NCBI GenBank assembly: GCA_037447295.1
Contig: JBBIGZ010000025.1
Coordinates: 1 to 35,802 of the forward strand
Direction of reading: 5' to 3'
Length of the DNA stretch: 35,802 nucleotides
DNA from: 630D-37 sp037447295
GTDB taxonomy: Bacteria; Chloroflexota; Anaerolineae; Anaerolineales; Villigracilaceae
Shown: piece by piece, positions 22,656 through 29,370 of the stretch
How positions within the stretch are numbered: position 1 is the stretch's first letter
How the letters are laid out: the number at the start of each line of letters is the position of its first letter
Program-made: the position numbers and the translations under genes
The notes under the pieces: model-generated
What the model saw: only the letters and a program-made list of their open reading frames with translations
What the model was told of the DNA's origin: nothing
Database searches by the model: none

Positions 22656-23555
22656 ATGCAAAAGCAAGGTTTTCTTTACGCTTTAGGCGCCTATACCATC
22701 TGGGGCGTTTTTCCCGTTTACTGGAAAGCACTTCATCAGGTTTCTGCGGTGGAGCTGATCGGTCACCGCATTCTCTGGTCTTTCCTGACGCTTTTGGGCA
22801 TCTTGACCGCCATCGGCCAGGTGCAAGTCTTTTGGACCTATCTCGGCCGGCCGCGAATTCGCCGCTATTACCTGTTCGCGGCATTGCTGATTGGTGTGAA
22901 CTGGTTGGTCTATGTTTGGGGAGTAAACAGCAATCAGATCGTGGAGACTAGCCTGGGCTACTTTATCAACCCCTTGCTCAGCGTCCTGTTGGGTGTTCTC
23001 ATTTTACGGGAGCGCCTGCGGCCGTTCCAGTGGCTGCCGGTCGGGTTGGCGGCGCTTGGCGTGCTCTACCTAACCTTGACCTATGGCCGCATCCCCTGGA
23101 TTGCCCTCCTTCTTGCTTTCACTTTTGCCATCTATGGGCTGGTGAAAAAACTGGCACCGCTCAATTCGCTCCATGGTCTGAGCCTGGAAACGGCCATTCT
23201 CTTCCTGCCGGCCCTGGCCTACCTGCTCTATCAGGAAGCCAAGGGGAACGCTGCCTTTTTGCACACAGCCCCTAACATTACGTTGCTGCTTTTGGGAGCC
23301 GGTTTGGTCACCACTATTCCCTTGTTGATGTTCGCCTCCGCCGCCCAACGCATTCCTCTTTCGGCCATCGGGCTCATGCAATATATCGCTCCGACGCTGC
23401 AATTCCTGATCGGCGTCTTTGTCTATCACGAGCCGTTCGACCGCGCCCGCTTAATCGGCTTTACGCTGGTCTGGATCGCTTTGGCGCTCTTTGCCGCCGA
23501 AAGCCTATGGCAGGAACGGGCAAGACATCGCAATGGGGAGGGAAAACGCGCATGA
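22656..23555 (+). CDS. rarD: RarD-type EamA/DMT-family transporter
   Basis: A 299-residue protein with about ten membrane helices and the tandem EamA layout. The RarD subgroup signature is clear: GAYTIWGVFPVYWKAL at the start, then ELIGHRILWSFL and GVNWLVYVWGVNSNQIVETSLGYFINPLLSVLLG. The second half has GLMQYIAPTLQFLIGVFVYHEPF. RarD proteins were named for chloramphenicol sensitivity, but the transported substrate is not established, and small-metabolite export is the common view. The stop overlaps the fmt start by ATGA, tying it to that gene. An AAGGAG Shine-Dalgarno precedes the start. Confidence 0.92.
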   Translation: MQKQGFLYALGAYTIWGVFPVYWKALHQVSAVELIGHRILWSFLTLLGILTAIGQVQVFWTYLGRPRIRRYYLFAALLIGVNWLVYVWGVNSNQIVETSLGYFINPLLSVLLGVLILRERLRPFQWLPVGLAALGVLYLTLTYGRIPWIALLLAFTFAIYGLVKKLAPLNSLHGLSLETAILFLPALAYLLYQEAKGNAAFLHTAPNITLLLLGAGLVTTIPLLMFASAAQRIPLSAIGLMQYIAPTLQFLIGVFVYHEPFDRARLIGFTLVWIALALFAAESLWQERARHRNGEGKRA

Positions 23556-24454
23556 CCCGCATCGTTTTCATGGGGTCGCCGGAGTTTGCCTTGCCCTCGC
23601 TGCGCGCCTTGGCCGCGCACTACGAGATCGTCGGCGTAGTCACCCAACCCGATCGCCCGGCCGGACGCGGTCAGCGCCTGACGCCGCCGCCGATCAAAAT
23701 CCTGGCCCAGGAGCTTGGTCTGCCCGTTTTCCAGCCGCTTCGCCTGCGCGAGCCACAGGCGGTGGAGCAGCTGAAAGCTTGGGCGCCCGATCTGATCGTC
23801 GTCGTGGCCTATGGTCAGATTTTGCGTCCCGAAGTGCTCAACCTGCCGCCCTGGGGATGCCTGAACGTCCATGCCTCGCTGCTGCCACGCTGGCGCGGTG
23901 CATCGCCGATCCAACATGCCATCCTGGCCGGCGATGCCGAAAGCGGCGTGACGATTATGAAGATGGATGAAGGGCTGGATACCGGCCCGATCCTCTCTCA
24001 ACGTGCCTTGCCCCTCGCGCCCGATGAAACCGATGAAACGCTGGCGGCAAAACTGGCCTCACTCGGTGCCGAATTGCTCCTCGAAACCTTACCGCGCTAT
24101 CTGAGCGGTGAAATTGTGCCTCGCCCTCAACCCTCTGAAGGGGTGACCTACGCGCCGCTCATCCGCAAAGAAGATGGCCTGCTGGATTTTTCCAAGCCGG
24201 CCATTCAACTCGAGCGTCGCGTGCGTGCCTTCCGTAGCTGGCCTGGCGCCTGGTTTCTTTGGGAAAATGCCCCGCTCAAGGTCCTGCGAGCGCGCGTGGT
24301 GGAGCAAAATGCTCCTCCGGGCAATCGTTTACGCTGGCAGGGCTGGCCGGCGCTGGGCACAGCCCAAGGTCTGCTCCTACTCGAAGAAGTCCAACCGGCT
24401 GGGAAAAAGCCGATGAGTGGCAAAGCCTTCCTGGCTGGAGCCCGGAACTGGTGA
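23552..24454 (+). CDS. fmt: Methionyl-tRNA formyltransferase
   Basis: Fmt formylates initiator Met-tRNA with 10-formyl-tetrahydrofolate before translation initiation. The 300-residue protein shows MTRIVFMGSPEFALPSL, VVTQPDRPAGRGQRLTPPPIK, and the catalytic region VVVAYGQILRPEVL followed by GCLNVHASLLPRWRGASPIQ. This has the conserved Asn, His and Arg, with a downstream GVTIMKMDEGLDTGPIL that holds the catalytic Asp. The C-terminal tRNA-binding OB-fold domain is present but short, ending GKAFLAGARNW, which is close to the usual length. No def gene is adjacent, although fmt is often paired with one. The start at 23552 is fixed by the ATGA overlap with rarD. Confidence 0.95.
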   Translation: MTRIVFMGSPEFALPSLRALAAHYEIVGVVTQPDRPAGRGQRLTPPPIKILAQELGLPVFQPLRLREPQAVEQLKAWAPDLIVVVAYGQILRPEVLNLPPWGCLNVHASLLPRWRGASPIQHAILAGDAESGVTIMKMDEGLDTGPILSQRALPLAPDETDETLAAKLASLGAELLLETLPRYLSGEIVPRPQPSEGVTYAPLIRKEDGLLDFSKPAIQLERRVRAFRSWPGAWFLWENAPLKVLRARVVEQNAPPGNRLRWQGWPALGTAQGLLLLEEVQPAGKKPMSGKAFLAGARNW

Positions 24455-24461
24455 CCCTGCT

Positions 24462-26543
24462 ATGAGCCTAAACGCCTTTCTTTCTCCCAAAAGCGTGGTA
24501 CTGATCGGCGCTTCCACCCATCCCGAAAAACTGGGCTATGGCATTGCCCGCAACCTTGTCCAGAGCGGTTATCGAGGCCGTCTCTATTTCGTCTCCCAGC
24601 GATCGGGGGATCTTTTCGGTCATCCCCTCTATACCAACCTGGAAGAGCTCCCCGAAGTGCCCGATCTGGCCGTGCTGATCTTACCGGCCGAGAGCACGCC
24701 GAAAGCGCTAGAGCAATGTGCTGCCAAAGGCATTCGCGCTGCCATCATTATCTCCTCCGGCTTCGGTGAAATCGGCGAGAGTGGCGCAATGCTGGAAAAG
24801 GCTTGTTTGGAGATCGCGGCAGTGCACGGCATGCGCCTGCTTGGTCCCAATTGCATTGGCATCATTGATACGCACTTGCCGCTCGATACCACCTTCCTTC
24901 AGCCTCCCATGCCGCTTCCTGGCGGCATTGCCTTTCTCTCTCAATCCGGCGCCTTTGCCGCTGCGATTGTAGATTGGGCCCGTCAGCAGGGCTTTGGCTT
25001 TGCCCGCATTCTCAGCCTAGGCAATCAGGCCGACCTCAAAGAGAGCGATTTTCTACCCCTGCTGGCCGAGCAGGAAGATACCAAAGTCATCGTGCTGTAC
25101 CTGGAGAGCCTGAAGGATGGAGAGCGTTTTCTGCGCGTAGCCAAAGAGATTTCCCGTCGCCGTCCCGTTCTGGTGCTCAAAGCCGGGCGCGGTCCGGCCG
25201 GTCAAAAGGCCGCCGCCTCCCATACCGGCGCGCTAGCCGCGGAAGATAGCCTCTTCGATGCCGCCTTTGAATGGGCCGGCCTGCTTCGAGCCGAAAGCGG
25301 CGAACAGCTTTTTGATTGGGCACGTGCCTTTGAGAACCTGCCCCTGCCGGCCGGTCGGCGTATGGCCATCCTGACCAATGCCGGCGGCCCCGGCGTGCTG
25401 GCTGCCGATGCGCTCGAACGTCACGGCCTGCAACTGGCCTCTCTCTCGGAGCATACCATCCAGGCCTTGCGCGCCTTTCTGCCTCCTGCTGCCGGCCTGC
25501 AGAACCCGGTGGATATGCTCGCTTCTGCTTCCCCGCAGAACTATGCCGAATCCTTGCGCCTGCTTCTGGCCGATCCGCAGGTGGATGGCGTCCTGGTCAT
25601 CCTCCCGCCGCCGCCCATGTACCCTGCCGAGGCCGTTGCCGAGGCCATCCTTCCCGTCCTCCATCCCCTTACCAAACCGGTCGTCATCGCACTGATGGGC
25701 GGACCGCAGATCGCCGAGGCCCGCGCTCGCTTTCAATCCGCGGGAATCCCCACCTATTCTTTTCCGGAACAAGCGGCCAATGCGCTGGCCGCCCTGGCCA
25801 AGCGTGCCGAGCAAATCGGCCGGCCTGAGCCATCCGCGGGTGCGCCTGCGCTTTTGGACCTTGAGCTCTCAGCCGCGCTCGAAGCCGCGCCTTCGGGATG
25901 GGTTTCTCCCATGCGGATCGAGCGCATCTTAGGAGCACTTTCGATTCCTTTCGCACCTTTGCGACTGGCGCGCACCCCGCAAGAGGTTCGCGAAACGGCG
26001 CGAGCGCTCGGCTTTCCCCTGGTGATGAAGATCGCCTCGCCGGATATCCTGCATAAGTCCGATCTAGGCGGCGTGATCCTCGGCCTACGGAATGAAGAAG
26101 AGGCCGAACAGGCCTTTCAGCGCATGATGAGCCACTTGCGTGAGCGGTTACCTACCGCCCGCCTGGAGGGAGTCTACCTGCAGCGGCAGCTCAGCGGTGG
26201 CCGTGAAGTGATCCTCGGGGGCTTACGGGAGTCTACGCTGGGGCCGTTTGTGCTCTTTGGGGGCGGTGGCATCGAAGTTGAAGCGCGTCGCGATGTCGCC
26301 TTTGGCTATGCCCCTCTTGACGAAGCACAGGCCGAAACCGTGTTGCGGCGCACCTGGGCCGGCCGCTCCCTGTGGGGGGTTCGCAATCAATCGCCGCTCG
26401 ATCATACTGCCGTGCGACAGGCACTGCTCACCCTTTCGCACTTCCTAGCGCATCAACCGCGCATTGCCGAGTTTGAGATCAATCCGCTGTACGTCCTACC
26501 CGAAGGCATATTTGCCCTCGATGCCCGTCTCAGATTGTTATGA
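24462..26543 (+). CDS. Acetate/acyl-CoA ligase (ADP-forming), alpha-beta fusion
   Basis: This 693-residue protein is a single-chain form of the ADP-forming acyl-CoA synthetase (ACD), which makes ATP from acyl-CoA, ADP and phosphate. Order: CoA-binding Rossmann domain (SVVLIGASTHPEKLGYGIARNL), a succinyl-CoA-synthetase-like domain (LLGPNCIGIIDT, GGIAFLSQSGAFAAAIVDWA) and a second one with the phospho-accepting His254 in AAASHTGALA. The C-terminal ATP-grasp domain comes last (FPLVMKIASPDILHKSDLGGVILGL, EFEINPLYVLPEG). All catalytic landmarks are present. There is no GNAT domain, unlike protein-acetyltransferase relatives. Such enzymes serve acid-producing fermentation or amino-acid degradation. 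The start is seven bases after the fmt stop, so it is in the same operon. Confidence 0.92.
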   Translation: MSLNAFLSPKSVVLIGASTHPEKLGYGIARNLVQSGYRGRLYFVSQRSGDLFGHPLYTNLEELPEVPDLAVLILPAESTPKALEQCAAKGIRAAIIISSGFGEIGESGAMLEKACLEIAAVHGMRLLGPNCIGIIDTHLPLDTTFLQPPMPLPGGIAFLSQSGAFAAAIVDWARQQGFGFARILSLGNQADLKESDFLPLLAEQEDTKVIVLYLESLKDGERFLRVAKEISRRRPVLVLKAGRGPAGQKAAASHTGALAAEDSLFDAAFEWAGLLRAESGEQLFDWARAFENLPLPAGRRMAILTNAGGPGVLAADALERHGLQLASLSEHTIQALRAFLPPAAGLQNPVDMLASASPQNYAESLRLLLADPQVDGVLVILPPPPMYPAEAVAEAILPVLHPLTKPVVIALMGGPQIAEARARFQSAGIPTYSFPEQAANALAALAKRAEQIGRPEPSAGAPALLDLELSAALEAAPSGWVSPMRIERILGALSIPFAPLRLARTPQEVRETARALGFPLVMKIASPDILHKSDLGGVILGLRNEEEAEQAFQRMMSHLRERLPTARLEGVYLQRQLSGGREVILGGLRESTLGPFVLFGGGGIEVEARRDVAFGYAPLDEAQAETVLRRTWAGRSLWGVRNQSPLDHTAVRQALLTLSHFLAHQPRIAEFEINPLYVLPEGIFALDARLRLL

Positions 26544-26797
26544 ACCCATCGAACATCACTTTCTATATTGACCTCATGGGTTGGTGTGGCACCTTTGTTT
26601 ACCTTCTGGCCTATTACCTGGTTTCCACCCATCGCCTGCTGCCGGATTCCGTCACCTATCAAAGCATGAACCTGATGGGTGGCCTGTTCCTTTCGATCAA
26701 TGCCTGGCATCATGCTGCCTAGCCCTCTCTTGGTGTCAACTTGGCCTGGATGTTGATAGCACTGCTCGTGTTGCTTCGGCGGAGAAACAAGCGTTGA
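26540..26797 (+). pseudogene. Small CBU_0592-like membrane protein, interrupted by an in-frame TAG
   Basis: The ATG overlaps the preceding stop (ATGA). The first 60 residues include two membrane helices (IDLMGWCGTFVYLLAYYLV, SMNLMGGLFLSINAWHHAA). A TAG at 26720-26722 ends that reading, but the same frame continues with PSLGVNLAWMLIALLVLL and RRRNKR to a TGA at 26795-26797. A total of about 85 residues with three helices fits the small membrane family (IGW...LLAY, Y..LN..G, N..W) that I would compare it with. The codon at the stop probably encoded Tyr or another residue in relatives. Either the gene is freshly broken, the two-helix form is functional, or the base is wrong. Function is unknown. 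Confidence 0.7.
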
Positions 26798-26818
26798 CCG
26801 TGGACGAAGACCGTAGCA
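26792..26818. repeat. Short heptad-type repeat copy
   Basis: GTTGACCGTGGACGAAGACCGTAG contains GACCGTG, GACGAA and GACCGTA in a row. It overlaps the last codons of the interrupted small membrane gene. Confidence 0.55.
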
Positions 26819-26887
26819 TTTGGCCTCGGCCTGGGTCGGTATAGGCTGTACACCCGTTCCCAATTTCTCCGTGCCGTCCATGTTCTT

Positions 26888-26938
26888 CCGTGTCCTATCG
26901 AGCCCGTGTGGCAGATATGGCTTTTGCAGTGGAGTTAG
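26888..26938. repeat. Dispersed intergenic repeat of the second family, copy 2
   Basis: CCGTGTCCTA, GTGTGGCA and TGGCTTTTGCAGTGGAGT, in the same order and nearly the same spacing as at 7968-8024. This copy lies upstream of the tRNA-Gln promoter. The remainder of the 26798-27027 gap has no gene I can support. Confidence 0.65.
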
Positions 26939-26987
26939 ATCAGAATTGGTAGGACATGAAAAGCCCCTTTTGAGAAAGCACAAAACC

Positions 26988-27016
26988 TTGCCCTTTTTGC
27001 GCCGATCTGGTAAAAT
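26988..27016 (+). promoter_or_regulatory. Promoter of tRNA-Gln
   Basis: TTGCCC (26988-26993) and TAAAAT (27011-27016) with a 17-base spacer. The predicted start is about six bases before the tRNA. Confidence 0.75.
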
Positions 27017-27027
27017 CTAGCGTGCGT

Positions 27028-27098
27028 TGGGGGCTCGTCTAACGGTAGGACAGCGGACTCTGGATCCGTACGTGGAGGTTCGAATCCTTCGCCCCCAG
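27028..27098 (+). tRNA. tRNA-Gln (anticodon CTG)
   Basis: The cloverleaf can be drawn fully. The acceptor stem is TGGGGGC with GCCCCCA. The D arm is GTC...GAC around TAACGGTAG. The anticodon stem GCGGA/TCCGT surrounds CTCTGGA, giving anticodon CTG, which reads CAG. The T stem GGAGG/CCTTC has loop TTCGAAT. The discriminator base is G, and the 3' CCA is not fully encoded (GCCT follows the acceptor stem). It has its own promoter and a terminator five bases downstream. Confidence 0.93.
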
Positions 27099-27102
27099 CC
27101 TG

Positions 27103-27127
27103 AGGCCCTCATCCAGAGGGCCTTTTT
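27103..27127 (+). terminator. Rho-independent terminator of tRNA-Gln
   Basis: AGGCCCTC (27103-27110) pairs perfectly with GAGGGCCT (27116-27123) over the loop ATCCA, followed by five Ts. Confidence 0.85.
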
Positions 27128-27183
27128 CTACATCATCTACTTGGCAGCAAAGGCAAAGCATTGCCAATGTTTGAGGAGCGAAA

Positions 27184-27954
27184 ATGTTTTCATTTGGCAA
27201 AAATTGGTCCTCCTTTTCGCAAATACTGACCGAAGAGCGCATTCAAGAAGCGATGCATTCACTGGTGAATCTGTTCGGTGAGAACGGCTTGCAGGGAAAG
27301 ACGTTCCTGGACATCGGTTGTGGAAGTGGATTATTTTCCATCGCTGCGGCGCGCTTGGGAGCACGCAGTGTCTTAGGAGTGGATATCGATCCGCTCTCCG
27401 TAGAAACCTCTCAGCGCAATGCAAAGCGTTGGCTGAGCAATTCAGATGTGCCAATCTCTTTCCGGCAGGCCTCGGTTTTAGACGAACAAGAAGTGGCCTC
27501 TTGGGGCACGTTTGATATCGTCTATTCGTGGGGCGTGCTTCATCACACCGGCGATATGCTGCGCGCATTAAGAAATGCCGCCCAGACGGTGCGTCCCCAA
27601 GGATTGTTAATGATCGCCATCTATCATCGTCACTGGTCCTCCCCAATTTGGAAACTCATCAAGTGGTTCTACAATCGGATTGGGAAATGGGGGCAGCGAG
27701 TGCTCATCTGGCTCTTTGTACCGGTGATCGCAGTAGCGAAATGGCTGGTGACCTTGGAAAACCCGTTCAAGATGCGGCGCGGCATGGATTTTATGCACAA
27801 TGTGATCGATTGGATCGGTGGCTATCCATACGAATATGCTACAGTAGACGAGATGCGTGCTCACTTGGAAAGGCTAGGTTTCGAAGTTTTAGCCGTTTAC
27901 CCTGCAAAAGTTCCCACAGGTTGTAATGAATTTGTATGTCGCAAACAGAGCTGA
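27184..27954 (+). CDS. Class I SAM-dependent methyltransferase
   Basis: The 256-residue protein has a canonical motif I, TFLDIGCGSGLFSIAAARLG at about 40-59, with GVDIDPLSVETSQRN for the ribose-binding acid. DIVYSWGVLHHTGDM at about 110-125 is the motif-IV-like 'WGVLHH' seen in UbiE/COQ5-like and related small-molecule methyltransferases. The C-terminal part (WKLIKWFYNRIGKWGQRVLIWLFVPVIAVAKWL) is hydrophobic and may touch the membrane, suggesting a lipid or quinone-like substrate, but that is only a guess. Its 3' end overlaps the next gene by 19 bases. There is no close link to the tRNA upstream, which has its own terminator. Confidence 0.88.
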   Translation: MFSFGKNWSSFSQILTEERIQEAMHSLVNLFGENGLQGKTFLDIGCGSGLFSIAAARLGARSVLGVDIDPLSVETSQRNAKRWLSNSDVPISFRQASVLDEQEVASWGTFDIVYSWGVLHHTGDMLRALRNAAQTVRPQGLLMIAIYHRHWSSPIWKLIKWFYNRIGKWGQRVLIWLFVPVIAVAKWLVTLENPFKMRRGMDFMHNVIDWIGGYPYEYATVDEMRAHLERLGFEVLAVYPAKVPTGCNEFVCRKQS

Positions 27955-28283
27955 TCAAAAATGTGTGGTCGACTATTGAGCAAGAACTAAACCGCGCCCG
28001 GCAGGCACGCGCGCGCGGTAACGAGGGACAAGCACGCGTTTGTGCCCGACGCGCCGCCGGCCTGGCGGTTCGTGCTTATTACGCGCAGCATGGGAGCACT
28101 CCTTCCACCTCCAGCGCCTACGATCTCCTGCGTCTCCTGGCCGCCGATGAACGTTTGGATGCCGAAACGCGCGCCCGAGCGGAATGCCTCACCCTGCGCG
28201 TGACGCCAGAATTCCGCCTCCCCATCGAAGCCGATCTGATCCAAGAGGCCGAATCTCTCGCCCGTCGCCTGCTGGAAAAATAG
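27936..28283 (+). CDS. Small all-helical protein of unknown function (possibly HEPN-like)
   Basis: The 115-residue protein appears wholly helical: ELIKNVWSTIEQELNRARQARARGNEGQARVCARRAAGLAVRAYY, a short loop, then SAYDLLRLLAADERLDAETRARAECL and DLIQEAESLARRLLEK. The Arg/Ala-rich first helix pair and overall length recall HEPN or TPR-like helical folds. I do not see a clear R-x4-6-H catalytic motif, so no enzymatic role is assigned. It overlaps the methyltransferase by 19 bases and is probably translated with it. Confidence 0.7.
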   Translation: MSQTELIKNVWSTIEQELNRARQARARGNEGQARVCARRAAGLAVRAYYAQHGSTPSTSSAYDLLRLLAADERLDAETRARAECLTLRVTPEFRLPIEADLIQEAESLARRLLEK

Positions 28284-28343
28284 ACAAACGCTCGCATCCC
28301 TTACCTCCTTCTTACTCCACCGCCACTGTCAACCGTTTTGAGG

Positions 28344-28349
28344 TATAAT
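28344..28349 (+). promoter_or_regulatory. -10 element before the Mo-hydroxylase leader
   Basis: TATAAT within AGGTATAATT (28341-28350), the same 10-mer as before polX. Transcription from here would begin at about 28356, exactly where the structured leader starts. I see no convincing -35. Confidence 0.6.
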
Positions 28350-28355
28350 TTTCCC

Positions 28356-28475
28356 CACTCGGCGGTCGTCGGAGGAATCCCCGGCGGCGTCAGGATGCGA
28401 AGGCTGTTCCCGTGGGGGAAAGCACTGGGAAGGCGCGCAAAGGGCCTGTCGAAAAGTGCCGCCGTCAGGAGGCAG
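28356..28475 (+). ncRNA. Probable molybdenum-cofactor (Moco) riboswitch
   Basis: The 130-base leader of the Mo-hydroxylase operon is rich in structure. The closing stem is GGCGG (28361-28365) with CCGCC (28459-28463). Inside are a hairpin of the type TTCCC-GTGG-GGGAA and a GGC...GCC helix around GCGCAAAG. GGGAAGGCGCGCAAAGGGCC and the CAGGAGGC end, which is also the Shine-Dalgarno, resemble my recollection of the Moco RNA motif. The genes downstream encode a Mo-containing hydroxylase, the usual target of this class. I could not fold it or compare it with a covariance model, so the class is probable rather than proven; a cobalamin riboswitch was considered and fits less well. Confidence 0.6.
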
Positions 28476-28477
28476 CA

Positions 28478-29362
28478 ATGTCACTCTGGGTGAACGTATT
28501 CCGCCCGCGCTCGGTGGCGGAAGCCCTGGAAATCCTGACTTCGGCTCCACAACCGCTGGCGATCCTCGCCGGTGGCAGTGACCTGCTCCTGGACCTAGAG
28601 CAGGGGCGGCATCCCCCTGTTCAGACGTTACTGGATGTCACGGCCATTCCCGATCTCCAGACCATCGAAGCGCGCGATGAGGCCCTTTTCCTCGGCGCGG
28701 CTTGTCCGATCGCCAAAGCCATTTCCCATCCTTTGATCCAATATCATGCCCAGGCGCTGGTCGAGGCCGGCTCGCTGATCGCCGGGCCGCAGGTGTGCAA
28801 TGTGGCCACGTTCGGCGGCAATGTCGCTCATGCCCTGCCGGCTGCCGATGGCACGATCGCCCTGCTGGCGCTGGATGCTCAGGCGGAGGTCCTTTCCCCA
28901 CGCGGCAGGCGCCAAACCGCGTTGCAGAGCCTTTTCCTGGGGCCTGGTCGATCGGCTTTGGAAAAGGACGAATTGCTGGTGGGATTCTATTTGCCTTTGC
29001 GCGGCGAAAACGAGGCCTCGGCTTTTCGCAGGGTGATGCGCCCCCAAGGGGTCGCTTTGCCGATTTTGAATATGGCCGTCTGGCTACGCCGTGCCGGTGA
29101 GAGGATCGCTGCCCTTCGGCTGGCGGTGGGACCGGCCGGACCTACCCCTCAACGCCCTTTGCAGACCGAGGCCGTGTTGAGTGGTCAACGTTGGACTTCC
29201 ACGATCCTGGAGCAGGGATTGCGAACTTTACTGGAAGAGGTCCGTTTCCGCTCCAGTCCCTACCGGGCCAGTGCTACCTACCGCTACCATTTGCTCAGGG
29301 AACTGTTCTACGAAACTTTAACCACTGCCTGGGAACGCGCCGGGCAGCCTGCGGATGTGTGA
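28478..29362 (+). CDS. Molybdenum hydroxylase, FAD-binding (medium) subunit
   Basis: This is the CoxM/XdhB-type subunit that carries FAD and passes electrons from the FeS clusters to the acceptor. The 294-residue protein begins with the strand-turn typical of the family (FRPRSVAEALEIL). It has the pyrophosphate loop ILAGGSDLL at about 29-37, the second FAD signature TFGGNVAHALPAADG at about 110-124, and the C-terminal CO-dehydrogenase-flavoprotein-like domain ending RYHLLRELFYETL. The start at 28478 follows CAGGAGGCAGCA at the end of the riboswitch. It lies eight bases before the fused FeS-Mo subunit. The substrate is unknown; xanthine or another heterocycle or aldehyde are candidates. Confidence 0.9.
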   Translation: MSLWVNVFRPRSVAEALEILTSAPQPLAILAGGSDLLLDLEQGRHPPVQTLLDVTAIPDLQTIEARDEALFLGAACPIAKAISHPLIQYHAQALVEAGSLIAGPQVCNVATFGGNVAHALPAADGTIALLALDAQAEVLSPRGRRQTALQSLFLGPGRSALEKDELLVGFYLPLRGENEASAFRRVMRPQGVALPILNMAVWLRRAGERIAALRLAVGPAGPTPQRPLQTEAVLSGQRWTSTILEQGLRTLLEEVRFRSSPYRASATYRYHLLRELFYETLTTAWERAGQPADV

Positions 29363-29370
29363 GGTGAGAT

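Noticed and set aside
26453..26983. Minus-strand open frame of 176 codons between the synthetase and the tRNA
   Set aside because: It runs antisense through the small membrane gene and a dispersed repeat, and shows no domain or ribosome binding site.
28356..28475. Cobalamin riboswitch
   Set aside because: The GTCAGGAGGC end recalls a B12-box context, but the GCCACTG-type B12 box and the usual upstream helices are not evident, and the gene context favours Moco.
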